A stretch of 64,000 nucleotides of DNA, taken from contig CM082579.2 in assembly GCA_040954595.2 (NCBI GenBank), positions 8,432,001 through 8,496,000 of the forward strand, written 5' to 3'. The notes below the pieces were generated by a model. It had not been told where the DNA came from, made no database searches, and worked only from the letters and a program-made list of their open reading frames with translations. Origin of the DNA: Balanoglossus misakiensis. Taxonomy: Eukaryota > Hemichordata. Below are positions 18,562 through 30,119 of the stretch, piece by piece. Position numbers and translations under genes: made by a program. Numbering within the stretch: the stretch's first letter is position 1; every line of letters starts with the position of its first letter.

Positions 18562-20090
18562 TTGTGGGCAGATGGTGCGGAGGACAAATATTGCTTCTGC
18601 AATGCCTTGAGGACAAGATGGACTGGCAATGGAAACAAAAATTGCCGACATACCCAAATCCTCCAGCCCTCACCCCCGGAAATCAATTGGTTCGCCCCTT
18701 AGTAGTTTCTGGTGAAGCTTTGCTGCTGTTCTCCGTCAGACCGTATCAACAGTTGATGATCAAATTCCATAAAAGCAGCTTACTTTGCGGGGCTTATTAA
18801 AAAATATAAACTCCCTGAATATTAAAGTCTCAATAGCTGCCGATTTTGGGGATTATTTTCAAAAGTTCACTTTCAAACTTGGAACGGTCCATTTAATAGA
18901 GCTGGTTGCTTTGCATACACGATCAATTATCAACCTCTGATTGTGGCGACACATTTAAATATGATCAGGTTTAATAATAGACGGGTGCCGCACGCGTTTA
19001 TTCCGGTGCCCAATGCAAGGGTTCACAACAGTTTTACTGTAGTATGTGTGTGCACTCGGGTATCAGAATCTCCACGCATTCAAAATGGTGTCGTCTATCG
19101 ATAAGTATAAGGAGAAGGTTGAAATATGTTATTTGGTCGTCGGACCTGTTAGTTCCAGGCGAATCAGAGAAGGAAGTAAACAATTGCGAATAACTACGAA
19201 TATCTCAACTGCAACCTGACAAAGTCTAACCCTTTCAGTGAAGTCTAGTAACTGTATAGTTCGTTCCCGGTCATATACCCCTGCCACGTATGGAATCTCA
19301 GACTGTAGTCTAGTGTCTAGCCGTCCAATGATCGTCATGCATGCCACTGGCCCAATAGAGCCTGATAGCCATTGTTGGATATTGTGATGTAATAGCGTCC
19401 GTTAGAAGTCAATCACAGACGTGGTTTATCCAATGATTGGACAAAGGATATACATGTAAACGTGTGTAACTAAGAATGGGTTACAATTTTAACGTAGTCT
19501 AGTGTACCAGGCCAGTGACATGCACGACACCAGACGTTAGTTTTGGAAGCAAAGCGGACAAAATACCGCAAAATACTAGACTACCCAGCCTGGTATGGAT
19601 GTAATCAGTCTGTGTTACAATGTACGTCGCTAGTTTACAAATGGAATATTTGTGCATTCTTCGTCGGAGACTATTAAGGAGATGTTCTGAATTTCTGTCT
19701 GACTGTGAAACCCCGTAAAAATCGATTAAACATCTTTCCGCGAAGTCATCGTGGTTTTTACCGTGCTTCCTGTCAGACATCTGACAAATTCAGTCAATGT
19801 TTCCTTGGAAAACTGAATGATAAGCGTCTGCGAGTACGTAAGTGTGGTCGAAATTAAATGAAACAGGATCAACGCGAGCTCTATTTAAACACAGAACAAT
19901 TTTTCTGGCAATGCAACAAGCTTGTGAGGTTTCACGAATTTTAATCGCACGTTTCCATGGTCGCTTAATTTTCATAATTTTCTGACATCAAAGCGTTGTA
20001 TAGCAATTGAAACCCTTTCTATATGAGCTGCATTCCTGACTCATCAAAATATGCAGTACCTGAATAGATGAGTTTCTGCTCAATTGCAAG

Positions 20091-20134
20091 ATCTCGGGAA
20101 ACTTGGTTAATTACCATAGCAACGGGTTGCTAGT
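20091..20134 (+). repeat. dispersed 44-bp repeat (copy 2)
   Basis: Second copy of the 14143-14186 repeat: ATCTCGGGAAACTTGG then TAATTACCATAGCAACGG and GTTGCTAGT. Confidence 0.65.
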
Positions 20135-20344
20135 CAATTGATAGTAGAGACTCCCCTGTCATACAGCGCCGTTTACATTGAACACACTTGGAACTACTTT
20201 ATGATAGCAAGATAATGAAATAGCCTGAAAATAGTTTACACTTCACTGTTCTATTTGGTTATTTGTATTGAACTGCAATTCTAATATTTCTACCGAAAAA
20301 AACAAGCAAGGCATGGTGTAAATGCCTGTTGCCGTGCGTATGTA

Positions 20345-20535
20345 GTATGGCCGATCCCCTACCTCCCTCCCCCTCCTTTCTCTCTCTTCTCCCTCTCTCT
20401 CTCCCCACCTCTCTCCTTCTCTCACTCTTTCTCTCATTACCCCTCTCCCTCTTTCTTTCTCCCTCTCTCTCCTTCTCTCTCTCCATCTCTCTACCTCTCT
20501 CCGTCCTTCCCCCTATCTCTCCCTCCCTCTCTCCA
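20345..20535 (+). repeat. imperfect CT-rich simple sequence
   Basis: Interrupted CTCTCC/TTTCTC units over about 190 bases. It creates long Leu/Ser/Pro and Arg/Glu frames on the two strands that are not genes. Confidence 0.9.
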
Positions 20536-21369
20536 AGACACGTGCATTTTTCTTCGGTCAAGCCTTCTGACATTTTGATAACGCTGGAGGCGTGGGTTAC
20601 ACGTCATCACCTACCCTTGCAAGAAGCACTGAGTGGCGCTGATGCCCTGCAGCAGACACTTATCACACGCGTACTTATCAACCCACAATGATAACGTCAT
20701 AGGATTAACAAGTCCATAAAACGTCTTTCAAGAGTAAAAACACTGAAGCAAATCCGACTAAGTATCGATTTTTTTCTCTGTTTGACGCAAATCCTACATC
20801 TTCTCAGCTGTGTGACGGAATTGGACTGCTGGTAACCGAGCCGCGGCATACACGTGTATGGCACTGTGACGTGTAACGTTCTTGTTCCCTACCCAAGGTC
20901 TCCACACATCTCACCGTTAATGTTTCTCCCTTTGGAACACAAAGTACATTTTCTAAACATTTTTCTTACCATTCGTTGCAATGTTACGTATTACTACCAA
21001 CCAGCTACTGCTACTGCCATGAAATAAAATCTGCGGGTTATACTTATGGGCTTCAGAATTGGAATTTCATTGTGAAAATGTCTGGTATAAAAATATTCAG
21101 ATTTGACAACAGAGTAGAAACAAACCAGTCCATAATAGGCCTATTAACCCCATTTTTCTGTCTGGAAAAATAACGTAGCTAGCTGCAGCTGGGGCAAATG
21201 ACGCTAATATTGATGATGCTCAGCCTCAGCAATAATAGACACTGGCATTTGCATCACCCATTGGGCAGGGAATAAATCATGATACATCACGTGAGTATGT
21301 CCCAGCCAACCACGAGAGAGGAAAACTGCAATATGGTGGTCATCGGACTACCATACACTGCGCACGGAA

Positions 21370-21701
21370 CTAAAGTTCTGTAATTTCCTGGTCGCTTGGT
21401 GGCGCTGGGGCGCTGGCTGACGAATTCGGCAGCTGCCGAGTCATGTCGGCTTCCACATAGTCCGTTGGCGGTTGCTTCAGTAAAATATCTGGAGGATCGC
21501 TGGGGCTGTTGCCTCCCTCATGCCGGGACACACATAGCCGATCGTTGTCGACGGTGTACGAGGGAGGAATCGACGTCAGAACCGCCTGGGGACGCAAAAC
21601 ATCTGCCGCGTCTATGCTGCCAACACCGTACGGAGGTGGGATGGATTTATTTTCCTTGGCAAGAATTTTGATTTGACGTGTGTTTGGGTGAATAACTTGC
21701 C
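21370..21701 (-). CDS. tetraspan exon 5 (Pro-rich PPxY tail and stop)
   Basis: Very strong acceptor CTGTCTTCCCCCTAG|GG; phase 1 matches exon 4. Encodes residues 185-293 ending at TAG (21372-21370). Contains PPPY, PPSY and a later PPTDYVEADM segment. Confidence 0.84.
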
Positions 21702-24700
21702 CTAGGGGGAAGACAGAGAGTTCGGATTAGTACCGAGCCGAACCACAATGTCTGAAAACTTGTTTTCGCTGCTCTATCTTCACACAAATGAGCTTATGGG
21801 CGTATTAAATATAAATCTCGCCGCGTTTTCCTCCCTGTTCAACGATTGTGTACACATGCACTGCACACCTGTAAATCTTTTACCTCGAGTACATCCCGGG
21901 GGAGTACCTGCGTCGGTGCACAGGGAAATTATCTATAAGGCAGGCATGTCGTTGTTTATTCCCGTACAGATGGCCCACTTCTGCCGTCTTTAATGTGTGT
22001 GTGTTGTTGTTGTTGTTGTTTTTCAATAAAGAATACGTAAAACAACCATTGCCTACAAAGTACATATATGTTCCTCTGAACAGGTCTGCGAGTTTCTTCC
22101 CTTTTCTCTGCAAGACACGAGCTGGTTCGTCCGTTGTCAAAGATTTATTAATTAACAAGGCTATTCGGTAGTTTGCATTCTTCATTAGTTGACTGGGCGC
22201 CGATACGAATAAGGACAGAGATCGTGCAACCATAGACAGAAGAAGGAGATCTACTGCAGTCTATGGTTCTGGTTCAAATAAGAATTTTCATTGAAAAAAA
22301 AAAACACTTTAAAACGGCAAAATGTGGGGCATCTTGTGAGGAAATCAACCTCCGATAATGTGGAATCTCCTTGTGCCAAGTACGCTTGGTTGTAGCATGG
22401 TCTTAATCTATGTGGGTTAGCGCGAAACTGATGCGATCAAATATACAACAAGAGCCTAGCTACCTTCGGAAACGATGACTACGCTGCCGTCAGCCGCTTC
22501 GATGACGTGATCTCCTGGTTGAAGAGTGTGCAGCTCGCCCGATTCGCTGTCCGATGTCTCTGAGTGCTAATATATATATATACATACGAAATAATGTTAA
22601 TCACCATTTTCAGGACCGACAACCGTTTTTATGAAGAAATTTTAGAAAGAATAGTTAGTTAAAGTGATCGGTTTTCTGTCTTTAATCACACACCTGGGCA
22701 TATTTTTCTTATTGTAAATATTGTTATTAACCCGTGTCCACGCTCAAAAACGTCTGAACTGCAACGCCTGAAATAATTCATGCCGAGATTGCTTACCGAC
22801 TTCTTGTCCTGTCCGAGACAGCACGCGCCTGCGCAGCTCATGATGACAGCGGACGACGCCAGTATCACTTCGGTGACACCCATCATGAGGCAGACAGCAT
22901 AGGTGGCTCGACTGGTCTGGATGACGTCATCGGCAGCAGCGCCATCGTGGAGCAGTCCGAGGATGGAGAGAACGCAGTTCGCCAGGGCGGACATTATTGT
23001 GACCACGTTCAGTGTCAGCAAAGTTTTAATCTAAAATACAACAAAAATGAGGGGTGGGTGTGATTCTTCCATTTCATATCGTCAAACGTTAAAATTAAAA
23101 TGGTTACAAATACGGACACCTGGGAACTTAATCAAATGACCTGTAATATGTCAGCCTGAGGAAGTGAAACAGGTGGTAATGACAGTAGCGTTTCAAAGGA
23201 CGATAACTGTAGACTACTGTATTTTAGTATTTTTATTTAGGTAGTATTTGGTTATAACAATATGCCAGTTTCTTGGGGGGGGGGGTGTCTAAGTTTTGCC
23301 GAAATGCCAACATTTCTCGTCGTCAACAGTAAACTTGTATACGTGCAGTGACCATTACTTTTGGGGCAGCCATTGCGGAAACAAAGATAATGTTGAGGGG
23401 CTTTGTGATCTGATGCTAATTTGCCGGCTGACCAGGTATATGTATGAAGATATTGAGAATCAGACTTGATGAAGCAGAAGATGTTGATTTCACGGTGAAA
23501 AGATAGCAAACTTAAGGGCGAAACATTGCGAAAGCCAGCGTCGACTAACATGCATTGTTTTGTTCAAGACTTCGCATTTTCCACAGTTTGAGGTGAAAAC
23601 AAAAGCGCGTCGCTTGGGTCCCAATTTCCGGACATGGTTGCTAGGTGAGCATTATCAGTGAAGCAAATCGTGGGTGTACGGCAAATAAAATCCACGCTTA
23701 TTTACAAAATATCAAGCGAAATCTGGCATTTTACTACAATGCTGTCTGTTTCGTGGAGATAATGTTTTCTAAGGTCGGCGGAATGAAGATTACGGCGTCT
23801 TAATCATTGTTGTTTTGGTACATGTATATACGCAAAGGATTATCAAAGTTTAGCAAAATAGTTTCCTACCGTGCACGCCCCGGGGAAGGTTTTCCGTTTC
23901 CCAGACAACAAACCCATGAGACCGGCCAGTGCTGCCTGTTGGATTTTAAAAGAAAAAAGTCACAAAATTAATAAACAGGCTTGCATGTCATTTTCGCGCA
24001 TTTGTGTGACTTGGCTTATGATGATGGGACTGAACGTTAATCCCGCGAGAACGATTCGTGTCGCACCGTGCGGGTGCGGTTACCATAGTAGTCGCTTCCA
24101 ATTTTCAAGTTTACTTCTAGACCTACATGTATTTACCCATTTTCAACAATTATTATGACATTATTAGGTTGTATTTATTTGATATAGTACGTTTTTCATG
24201 GCCTTCCGCTATGCGTAAAATACTTTTTATAACCAAATTAAGAGACAATTTTTCAGAAAAAAAACGATATTCCCCAAATCTTTCAACTGCTCAGTTTACA
24301 GAGTTTATGGAGGCGTATTTTACCTTAGTCTAGAGTCCAGACTCGTGTGTTTTTCGCACTGCAAACACACGACTCGGAGTCTCAGAGGATTCTTGACTAA
24401 TTCTACCGTGGTTTCAGACTCTCGTCCGCGTGAATGGTGTCTCGAAGGCTTACTTAGGTGTTGCCAGAAATGAACTCATTTAAAAAAAGTGGCGAAGGGA
24501 AAATGAAACGTCGGCCATGAACACTCAACATACGTATACATCATCAGCACGGCGGCCCCGGGAGCTAGGCAAAAGACGGTTTGGCGCCAGTGCATGATCG
24601 CAGCTTTGCGGAACAGGAAGGAAATGGCTTTTTGGGGTCGACATTTCAAGAGTAGGCCCACCAGGTGAAGATTTGGCGGGGTTGTTTTTTCTTCAGCGCC

Positions 24701-25944
24701 TTCTTTTCAAAACGAAGCGTACGAGAGTAATCTTGACCGAACCATTGTCAAGTAGATATATGTTGGGTCCTCTTGATGGATATGAGGCGGTCCTGAATCG
24801 CGTGTGTTGCGCCATGCATGGCGTAGGCCTACCCACTGTGCGCGCGCAGAATACAACCCGTCGCAGCGAACAAACAATAATGCCCCGTGGGTGACATCGG
24901 TGCTGAAATCTTCACTTCCAAAATTCAAAAATCGCATTTAACAAGTAAAATATTAAGCGACACGCACGGTGATTACAGAGTCTGGGGTATCATATCTATA
25001 TCGTATCATATATCGTATATATTTCATGCATACATGCACATCTCATGTTTTATTTGTTAGAGATCCATTCAGTGTACCCCACGTTTGGATATTTTCTGTT
25101 CTGTGAAAAATCTGCTATCTTGTTCGCGCTATAAATCTCCGCACCTTGATGAAATACCATATCATTTGGTATTTGTCTCAACGTTGAATTTGATAATTCA
25201 TTTCCGGATCCGCGGTCACTCCTGAACAACTTAAAAAATTATGAGCTAGGGATTATCTGCGAGATTTTACTTGTCGCCAGTTTCCTCCTTGGCTACGATC
25301 AAAGCATTGAGTTTGAATCTCGAACGCCAGCGGATATAACAACGAGAACGAAAATACCGTAAAACATGTCTTTTAGCTAGCTACCGTGTTCAATGTTTAG
25401 CTAGATGTGTAATTCGCTCATTAAAGATGTCGCTACTTTAACAAGCTTTCTCCGAGTCGATATTTACCATGGTTAAGGTGTCGTCGTGTAGCCAAATTAA
25501 AACAAAACATGCTGACGGTACTGGAAATTCGGTCTAAATTATGCAGGTAATTAAAAGAGGTTTATAGTAGAGGGAGGGAGGGAGGGAGGGAGGGAGGGAG
25601 GGAGGGAGGGAGGGAGGGAGGGAGGGAGGGAGGGAGGGAGGGAGGGAGGGAGGGAGGGAGGGAGGGAGGGACACGTCCTAGAAGCGTTGTGAAAAGAAAA
25701 TAATTTGTATATTGCATGTATTTAAATGTAGGTTGACAGGAACTGAAGACACGCGCATGCAAACATAACATCATACACAAACATAGAATTAACTTACTAT
25801 AACACCGCTCCAGACGGGGGCAGCGATCCACCTGACGCCAGACGTTGCGACGAACATGGCCGTGATCCCGAGAACTGCACTGACCGACCCGCATATGAGT
25901 AACACCACGCCAATCACACACGAGCTGCGCTGGTCATACGCCAT
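21370..25944 (-). CDS. tetraspan membrane protein with C-terminal PPxY motifs (CD20/MS4A-ENTREP-like, 5 exons)
   Basis: Complement of exons 25798-25944, 23870-23935, 22797-23030, 22464-22566 and 21370-21701; 293 residues. All introns are GT-AG and all phases agree (0, 0, 0, 1). Four hydrophobic segments at about 9-31, 43-60, 74-100 and 114-141. The short first loop ends AAPVWSGVI before TM2, like the PFWxG or PxWxG of CD20-like proteins, and TM2 is followed by GKRK. The cytoplasmic tail is acidic/Ser-rich, then Pro-rich, with PPPY (205-208) and PPSY (229-232), the ligand type for NEDD4/ITCH WW domains. ENTREP (FAM189) proteins combine a CD20-like core with PPxY motifs and bind ITCH, which suggests a trafficking or ubiquitination adaptor role. 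The TM3-TM4 loop is much shorter than in ENTREP, so orthology is open. No signal peptide is expected. Confidence 0.85.
21702..22463 (-). other. tetraspan intron 4
   Basis: 762 bp with a GTT repeat near 22007-22022. An antisense open frame crosses this intron without splice or family support. Confidence 0.7.
22464..22566 (-). CDS. tetraspan exon 4 (acidic linker)
   Basis: Acceptor ATATATTAG|CAC, donor TCCGAAG|gtagct. Residues 150-183 plus the first base of Gly184. The alternative acceptor six bases downstream (CACTCAG) would put the exon in a frame with a stop, so ATTAG is preferred although its pyrimidine tract is weak. Confidence 0.75.
22797..23030 (-). CDS. tetraspan exon 3 (TM3 and TM4)
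   Basis: Acceptor TTGTATTTTAG|ATT, donor AAGTCG|gtaagc. 78 codons (residues 72-149) covering TM3, a roughly 13-residue loop with DD, TM4 and the juxtamembrane CAGACCLGQDKK, whose cysteines could be palmitoylated. Confidence 0.86.
23031..23869 (-). other. tetraspan intron 2
   Basis: 839 bp, with a G run at 23275-23285. Nothing else stands out. Confidence 0.7.
23870..23935 (-). CDS. tetraspan exon 2 (22 codons, TM2)
   Basis: Acceptor TTTAAAATCCAACAG|GCA, donor TGCACG|gtagga. It encodes AALAGLMGLLSGKRKTFP and four more residues. Joined to exon 1 it completes the TM2 signature W-S-G-V-I-A-A-L. Easily missed because it is only 66 bases. Confidence 0.82.
23936..25797 (-). other. tetraspan intron 1
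   Basis: 1862 bp, containing the AGGG microsatellite (25570-25670) and a short hairpin (AGACTCGTGTGTTT near 24339-24352 against AAACACACGACTC near 24363-24375). No other exon is needed: phases on both sides agree and TM2 is continuous across the junction. Confidence 0.75.
25570..25670 (+). repeat. (AGGG)n microsatellite, about 101 bp
   Basis: About 25 perfect GGGA units, 127 bases inside intron 1 of the tetraspan gene. G-rich on the non-template side of the plus strand, so it can form G-quadruplexes there; the pre-mRNA carries CCCU. Confidence 0.97.
25798..25944 (-). CDS. tetraspan exon 1 (start, TM1, loop 1)
   Basis: ATG at 25944-25942 in the context AACAAGATGG (good Kozak). It encodes residues 1-49 and ends GTT ATA|gtaagt, phase 0. 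Confidence 0.82.
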
Positions 25945-26420
25945 CTTGTTCGAAGAACAGGTGTAACGACAGTTTTTCTGCGGCTTCAGATATTGAACTC
26001 TTGGATCTCGTCCGGCCTCCTATTATGGGACATACTTCTGTCTTGGTTAATTCGCAGCTGTCGACGAAAAGAGCGAAAGCGGAAAAGAAAAAAAATATTG
26101 ACCGATTGCCGCGGGTATTTGTCATTAAAAACGGGATGTTTGTAAGACTAAATACTAGTAATATTATTTTTAACGATGCTGGTCTTTACCACCACGCACA
26201 ATATAACAGATCAATCATGGGATGGCAATTCACGAGTCGATCCATTATCTCGTGATGAAGCTACTGAATTCTTGCTATCATCAACATTCACCGAAATATA
26301 ATGATTTGTCCAACCAGGATCATTATTTCAGTTCAAAGACGCGGCGACAGCTGCGCTATTTTCTGCCTCGGTAACTTTTAAAGCCTTTCCGAGCTTTCCA
26401 TTATAGGTAGATTATACATG

Positions 26421-26468
26421 GTGAAACAGTAAAATCAAACTAATATAATTTTGATTTTACTGTTTCAC
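26421..26468. repeat. perfect 19-bp hairpin
   Basis: GTGAAACAGTAAAATCAAA (26421-26439), a 10-base loop, then the exact reverse complement (26450-26468). It could be a tiny MITE remnant or a transcribed hairpin. Confidence 0.8.
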
Positions 26469-27260
26469 GTTTTCGTGTACTTGACTTGAATTGAGCTACA
26501 ATATTTTCACATTTAATTTAAACCAATTTGAGGTACCGCATCCCACGCCAACCGGTACCTCATTGCCAAGAAATACTTTATTCGTTTATACACAGACTGT
26601 CTGTGGTTTATACAGTGAAACTAGTATACATGTAAACCGAACCCTGTCTAACCTGGAAACTAAGAAACTCCGACCCAGAAACTTTGCGTCTTTGGTGAGT
26701 GTAAGCTTACGACAAAGGCGGCATGGCAAATGGTGTTGCGCTGTCATTCAACATGCCTATATGACGGTTTCAGTCGACTTTCCCCCTTCTTTATTTCCGA
26801 CCGACTCTATTTTTTTCTGACATGCAAATTACGAACGACTTGGTTTATCCGTGCGTGTCTCATCTGAGGAAATACATTCAGGCCGAGGAATAACCCTACT
26901 CCCCATAGACAGACAACACCGACAAGTTTCATAATTAATGAGCAGAAAAGGATTGCTTCGGGGGTGCTTCCATGATTTCAAGGATTACGTCGACTATGCT
27001 TGTCAAAGACATCAAAAACAGTCGGGCAGCTTTGAGAGTGTTCGACCTAGCCCTAAAAACCAAGAACTGGCTGACTGACCGTGTTGAGCTGAAGTGGTCA
27101 AAACCTCTCTTGTCAAGTCGTAGTGAACAGGTGCGCATCAATGACCTTTGGACAATGGTGTACATGTACATGTAAATGGTCAAAGGGTCTCCTTGTGTGA
27201 CTCCGGCCACAGTTTTGGTCTATACACATTTGTTTTTCAAAGTCTTTGAATATAATAAAA

Positions 27261-27322
27261 TGCAGTACAGTACATTGCAATAAAGAGCGGTGCAGTACAG
27301 TACAGTACAGTACAGTGCAGTG
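27261..27322 (+). repeat. interrupted CAGTA/AGTAC repeat
   Basis: Short runs of the same pentanucleotide that is greatly expanded at 40730-40848, interrupted by TACATTGCAATAAAGAGC. Confidence 0.85.
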
Positions 27323-29343
27323 AATGGCAGGGCAGGCCTCGCCAGACCCAGACTAGGCCAGGGGAGGGCAGTGGATGACGTACATCTATCAATTTCCTGA
27401 CTTACTTTGGGGAGAATAATATTCGACTAGCGAGACTGTTGTTCACCCGTAACATGACATACATGTTGTATTCAGTGTACCCTGTGGACATTCCACTCTA
27501 GTTCTGTTTATTATACTGCACGGTATTTCCGTGTACGTGGTTTAATGTGGCTGCCGAGAGTTTCAATAATCCATCAGTTGGATTGATATAGAAGACGGCC
27601 TCAATTGATCCAGAACACGGTTCAATTTCTTGACTACCTCCCCGTCTCTATCTGCATTAATAATACCATGACTGCTATACCACAACGTCTCCTCGAGAGT
27701 TGCTGTGCATGTGTTAAACTTCATGAAGAGTGGCTCTTGCTACCTCTTTGCATTCACAACTGTATTACGGATACATTCTCTGAGTATCGTGGAAAAGCCT
27801 CGACTTTTGCTAGTACATTCATTTTAGTGCATGTTTGCACGAATACAACTGGACCAGTCGTGGTGTCAGTTCTTTTCACACTTACCAGGGCGTTCGTTCG
27901 TTCGTCGACACAGGACCCGGAACCACTTTCACCTTCACAATCAATGATGGCGGCCGAACGTTTCTGAATGCAAGGCTATTACAACGAGGGGATGTAAACA
28001 GACAAGAAATGAACAATACCCGAGCCCGCAGGACATGAATATGCATGAGAAATCCCACAGCGGACAACATTCTTCGCGCACAAGAGCATCACAGCCTCCG
28101 GGGTACGTACGGGTAAGCGAGATCACCAGCCACGTCGGAATTTTGGAAGTGCCATAATATACGCTGGCAGGGGACTACGAACCCAGACTGAGTCGGCCAG
28201 CCTAGACAAATCACACACGCTTCCTGGCATTTTTTCTAAAAACCTTTTTGTTTTGAAATACTAGTTTCAGTTAGTGTGAAAGTGACCCAGTATAGAGGCA
28301 AACATTGACATGCATTCACCACACAAATCGTCACCATTTCTTGCCGAATATGAAAAACTTGATAAAGTACTACCCGAAATGCGCATCTTGTAAATTGCTG
28401 CAATGACTTGTTTTATATCACCTCGATATATAACTTATATAAAGTTAAAACATTTGTGTGGGTTCGGTCGCTTTGTAATTATTTTTTACTAGCGCTGAAA
28501 GCGTATAAACAAATTTCTTCAAAGTAGTGATACACTGTCGATTCCCAGGTAGGTGACACTTCAATCTGTTATAACGCTTAATCTTCCTCGAAGCAGACAT
28601 TTCAATGGATTGAATTTGTCATAGAACTTCATCTCTGGTTTGTGCGAGGCACCTATTGTTCTGTATAGACGCCCCCATCGTCCAACTTACACACTCTGTT
28701 GTTTTCACCAACCCGGTCTTTCCCTCAATCTCCCAAACACGAAAATGTAGTTAAAACATCGACTTTATTTTAAACAAAATAATACAATATCGGTAATTAT
28801 AATGCTTGTATGATTTACTGTACAAATGTGACAAAACACATCACATGAAAATGCCACGTCAAGCTCGTGAGAGCACGACAGTACGACAAAACATGAATAG
28901 ACCCCCACCACCACAGACAACAGATAGCACTTGTCTGACATACTAAATATTTGCAAGCCTGGGCGCTTAGATATAGGCTGTACTCGTTTCATTTAATCCG
29001 GCATGGGTGTCATTCACCTTCCGTGTGTTCCAGACCTTTACCAAAACACCCATACGTAGCCCAGAGCTGTTGTTTCGAAATGCATAATGTAGAAGTTGTG
29101 ACGCCAACACATGTTCTTGCCACCTCAGATCAACAGCTGGAAAAAACCACAGCTGACGAGCTTTACACACGTAGCGCAAAGCATTTACCCTCAAGGTGCA
29201 AGATTACCACCGATTTGCACGTCATGCCCCAGAAAAACATGGCAAAATCAGCTTTTTGCAAAGGACACGTGCCCAAGTTGTGACGTGCTGAAGTTTTATG
29301 TAAATTCCATGAGTTTGACATTATGGCTAGAAAAAAGTCTTAA

Positions 29344-29953
29344 AGGGGAAATCCGCTGTAGCTGATTTCTACATAATTTGGTAGCTTTGATGTCTCTCTT
29401 TCAGAAAAAAACATATTCGCCATGTATAGGTCGCGCGATTTTTTACAAAATGTAGGGAAAGTTGGCAGAATTTCCAATATGGCGTTTACTGTAATTTGAA
29501 TCATGGGAAAAAAAGCGCCAGGACCAACTTCCGCCCACCTTGGTGTGGGTGATACCATTTTCCGATTGGTGTCACTGTGTCACAAGCTAAGCGTATTTGC
29601 ATATTTTTCATGGGTTATAGCTCATGAAAACTGTCAATAGATGACAAATTTTCGACTTTGCTGATGATTGTTTATCAACTGATGCAAAGAACAAACAATA
29701 GCTATGAAAATACGCCTAGTCTGTCGACCAGTGACACCAATCGGAGAATGGTATCACCCACACCATGGTGGGCGGAAGTTGCTCCTGGCGCTTTTTTTCC
29801 CATGATTCAAATTACAGTAAACGCCATATTGCCAACTTTCCCTAGATTTTGTAAAAAATCGCGCGACCTATACATGGCGAATATGTTTTTTTCTGAAAGA
29901 GAGACATCAAAGCTACCAAATTATGTAGAAATCAGCTACAGCGGATTTCCCCT
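29344..29953. mobile_element. 610-bp near-perfect palindromic MITE with TTAA flanks
   Basis: TTAA (29340-29343) and TTAA (29954-29957) bound a unit beginning AGGGGAAATCCGCTGTAGCT and ending with its reverse complement. The arms run inward to about 29622 and 29697, leaving a loop of roughly 75 bases. The main difference between arms is a 9-base indel near 29470. TTAA duplication is characteristic of piggyBac-type transposition. No transposase frame is present, so it is non-autonomous. High arm identity implies recent insertion or continued gene conversion. Confidence 0.85.
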
Positions 29954-30119
29954 TTAATAGATCACAGATATTTTTTTAACAGGGATCACTTAATTCAACC
30001 AGTAAGTACACAATTTCACAAATCGGACATGAAAAATTGCACTGGCCCATAGACAGTACCTGAAGTGAAAACTAAACACTTTATCTCTTTGGAGGAAAAT
30101 GGTTAGCACAATACATGTA

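Larger units (their letters stand above)
11386..21369. other. about 10 kb gene-free interval with dispersed repeats
   Basis: Between the plus-strand receptor and the convergently oriented tetraspan gene I see no exon with family similarity or paired splice sites. The interval holds the foldback at 16091-16286, repeat copies at 14143-14186, 14638-14850 and 20091-20134, a T/G homopolymer junction at 18527-18561 and CT-rich sequence at 20345-20535. C or G runs at 11602-11610, 13672-13684 and 17321-17332 are typical of the window. Confidence 0.45.

Noticed and set aside
19312-19531. Imperfect inverted words (GTCTAGTGT, GCCACTGGCC / GGCCAGTG)
   Set aside because: Too short and too diverged to call a foldback with confidence.
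20243-20691. Leu/Ser/Pro and Arg/Glu frames
   Set aside because: Low-complexity CT-rich DNA, not a gene.
25562-25921. Minus-strand frame with PPSLPPSL repeats overlapping tetraspan exon 1
   Set aside because: A different frame from the real exon 1; generated by the AGGG microsatellite.
28951-29365. Overlapping plus frames with Cys/His pairs (possible zinc knuckle)
   Set aside because: No recognisable gag or transposase motif, no splice sites, frames end at the MITE border.
29658-29957. 99-residue plus-strand frame
   Set aside because: Lies across the arms of the TTAA palindrome; the mirror frame appears on the other arm.
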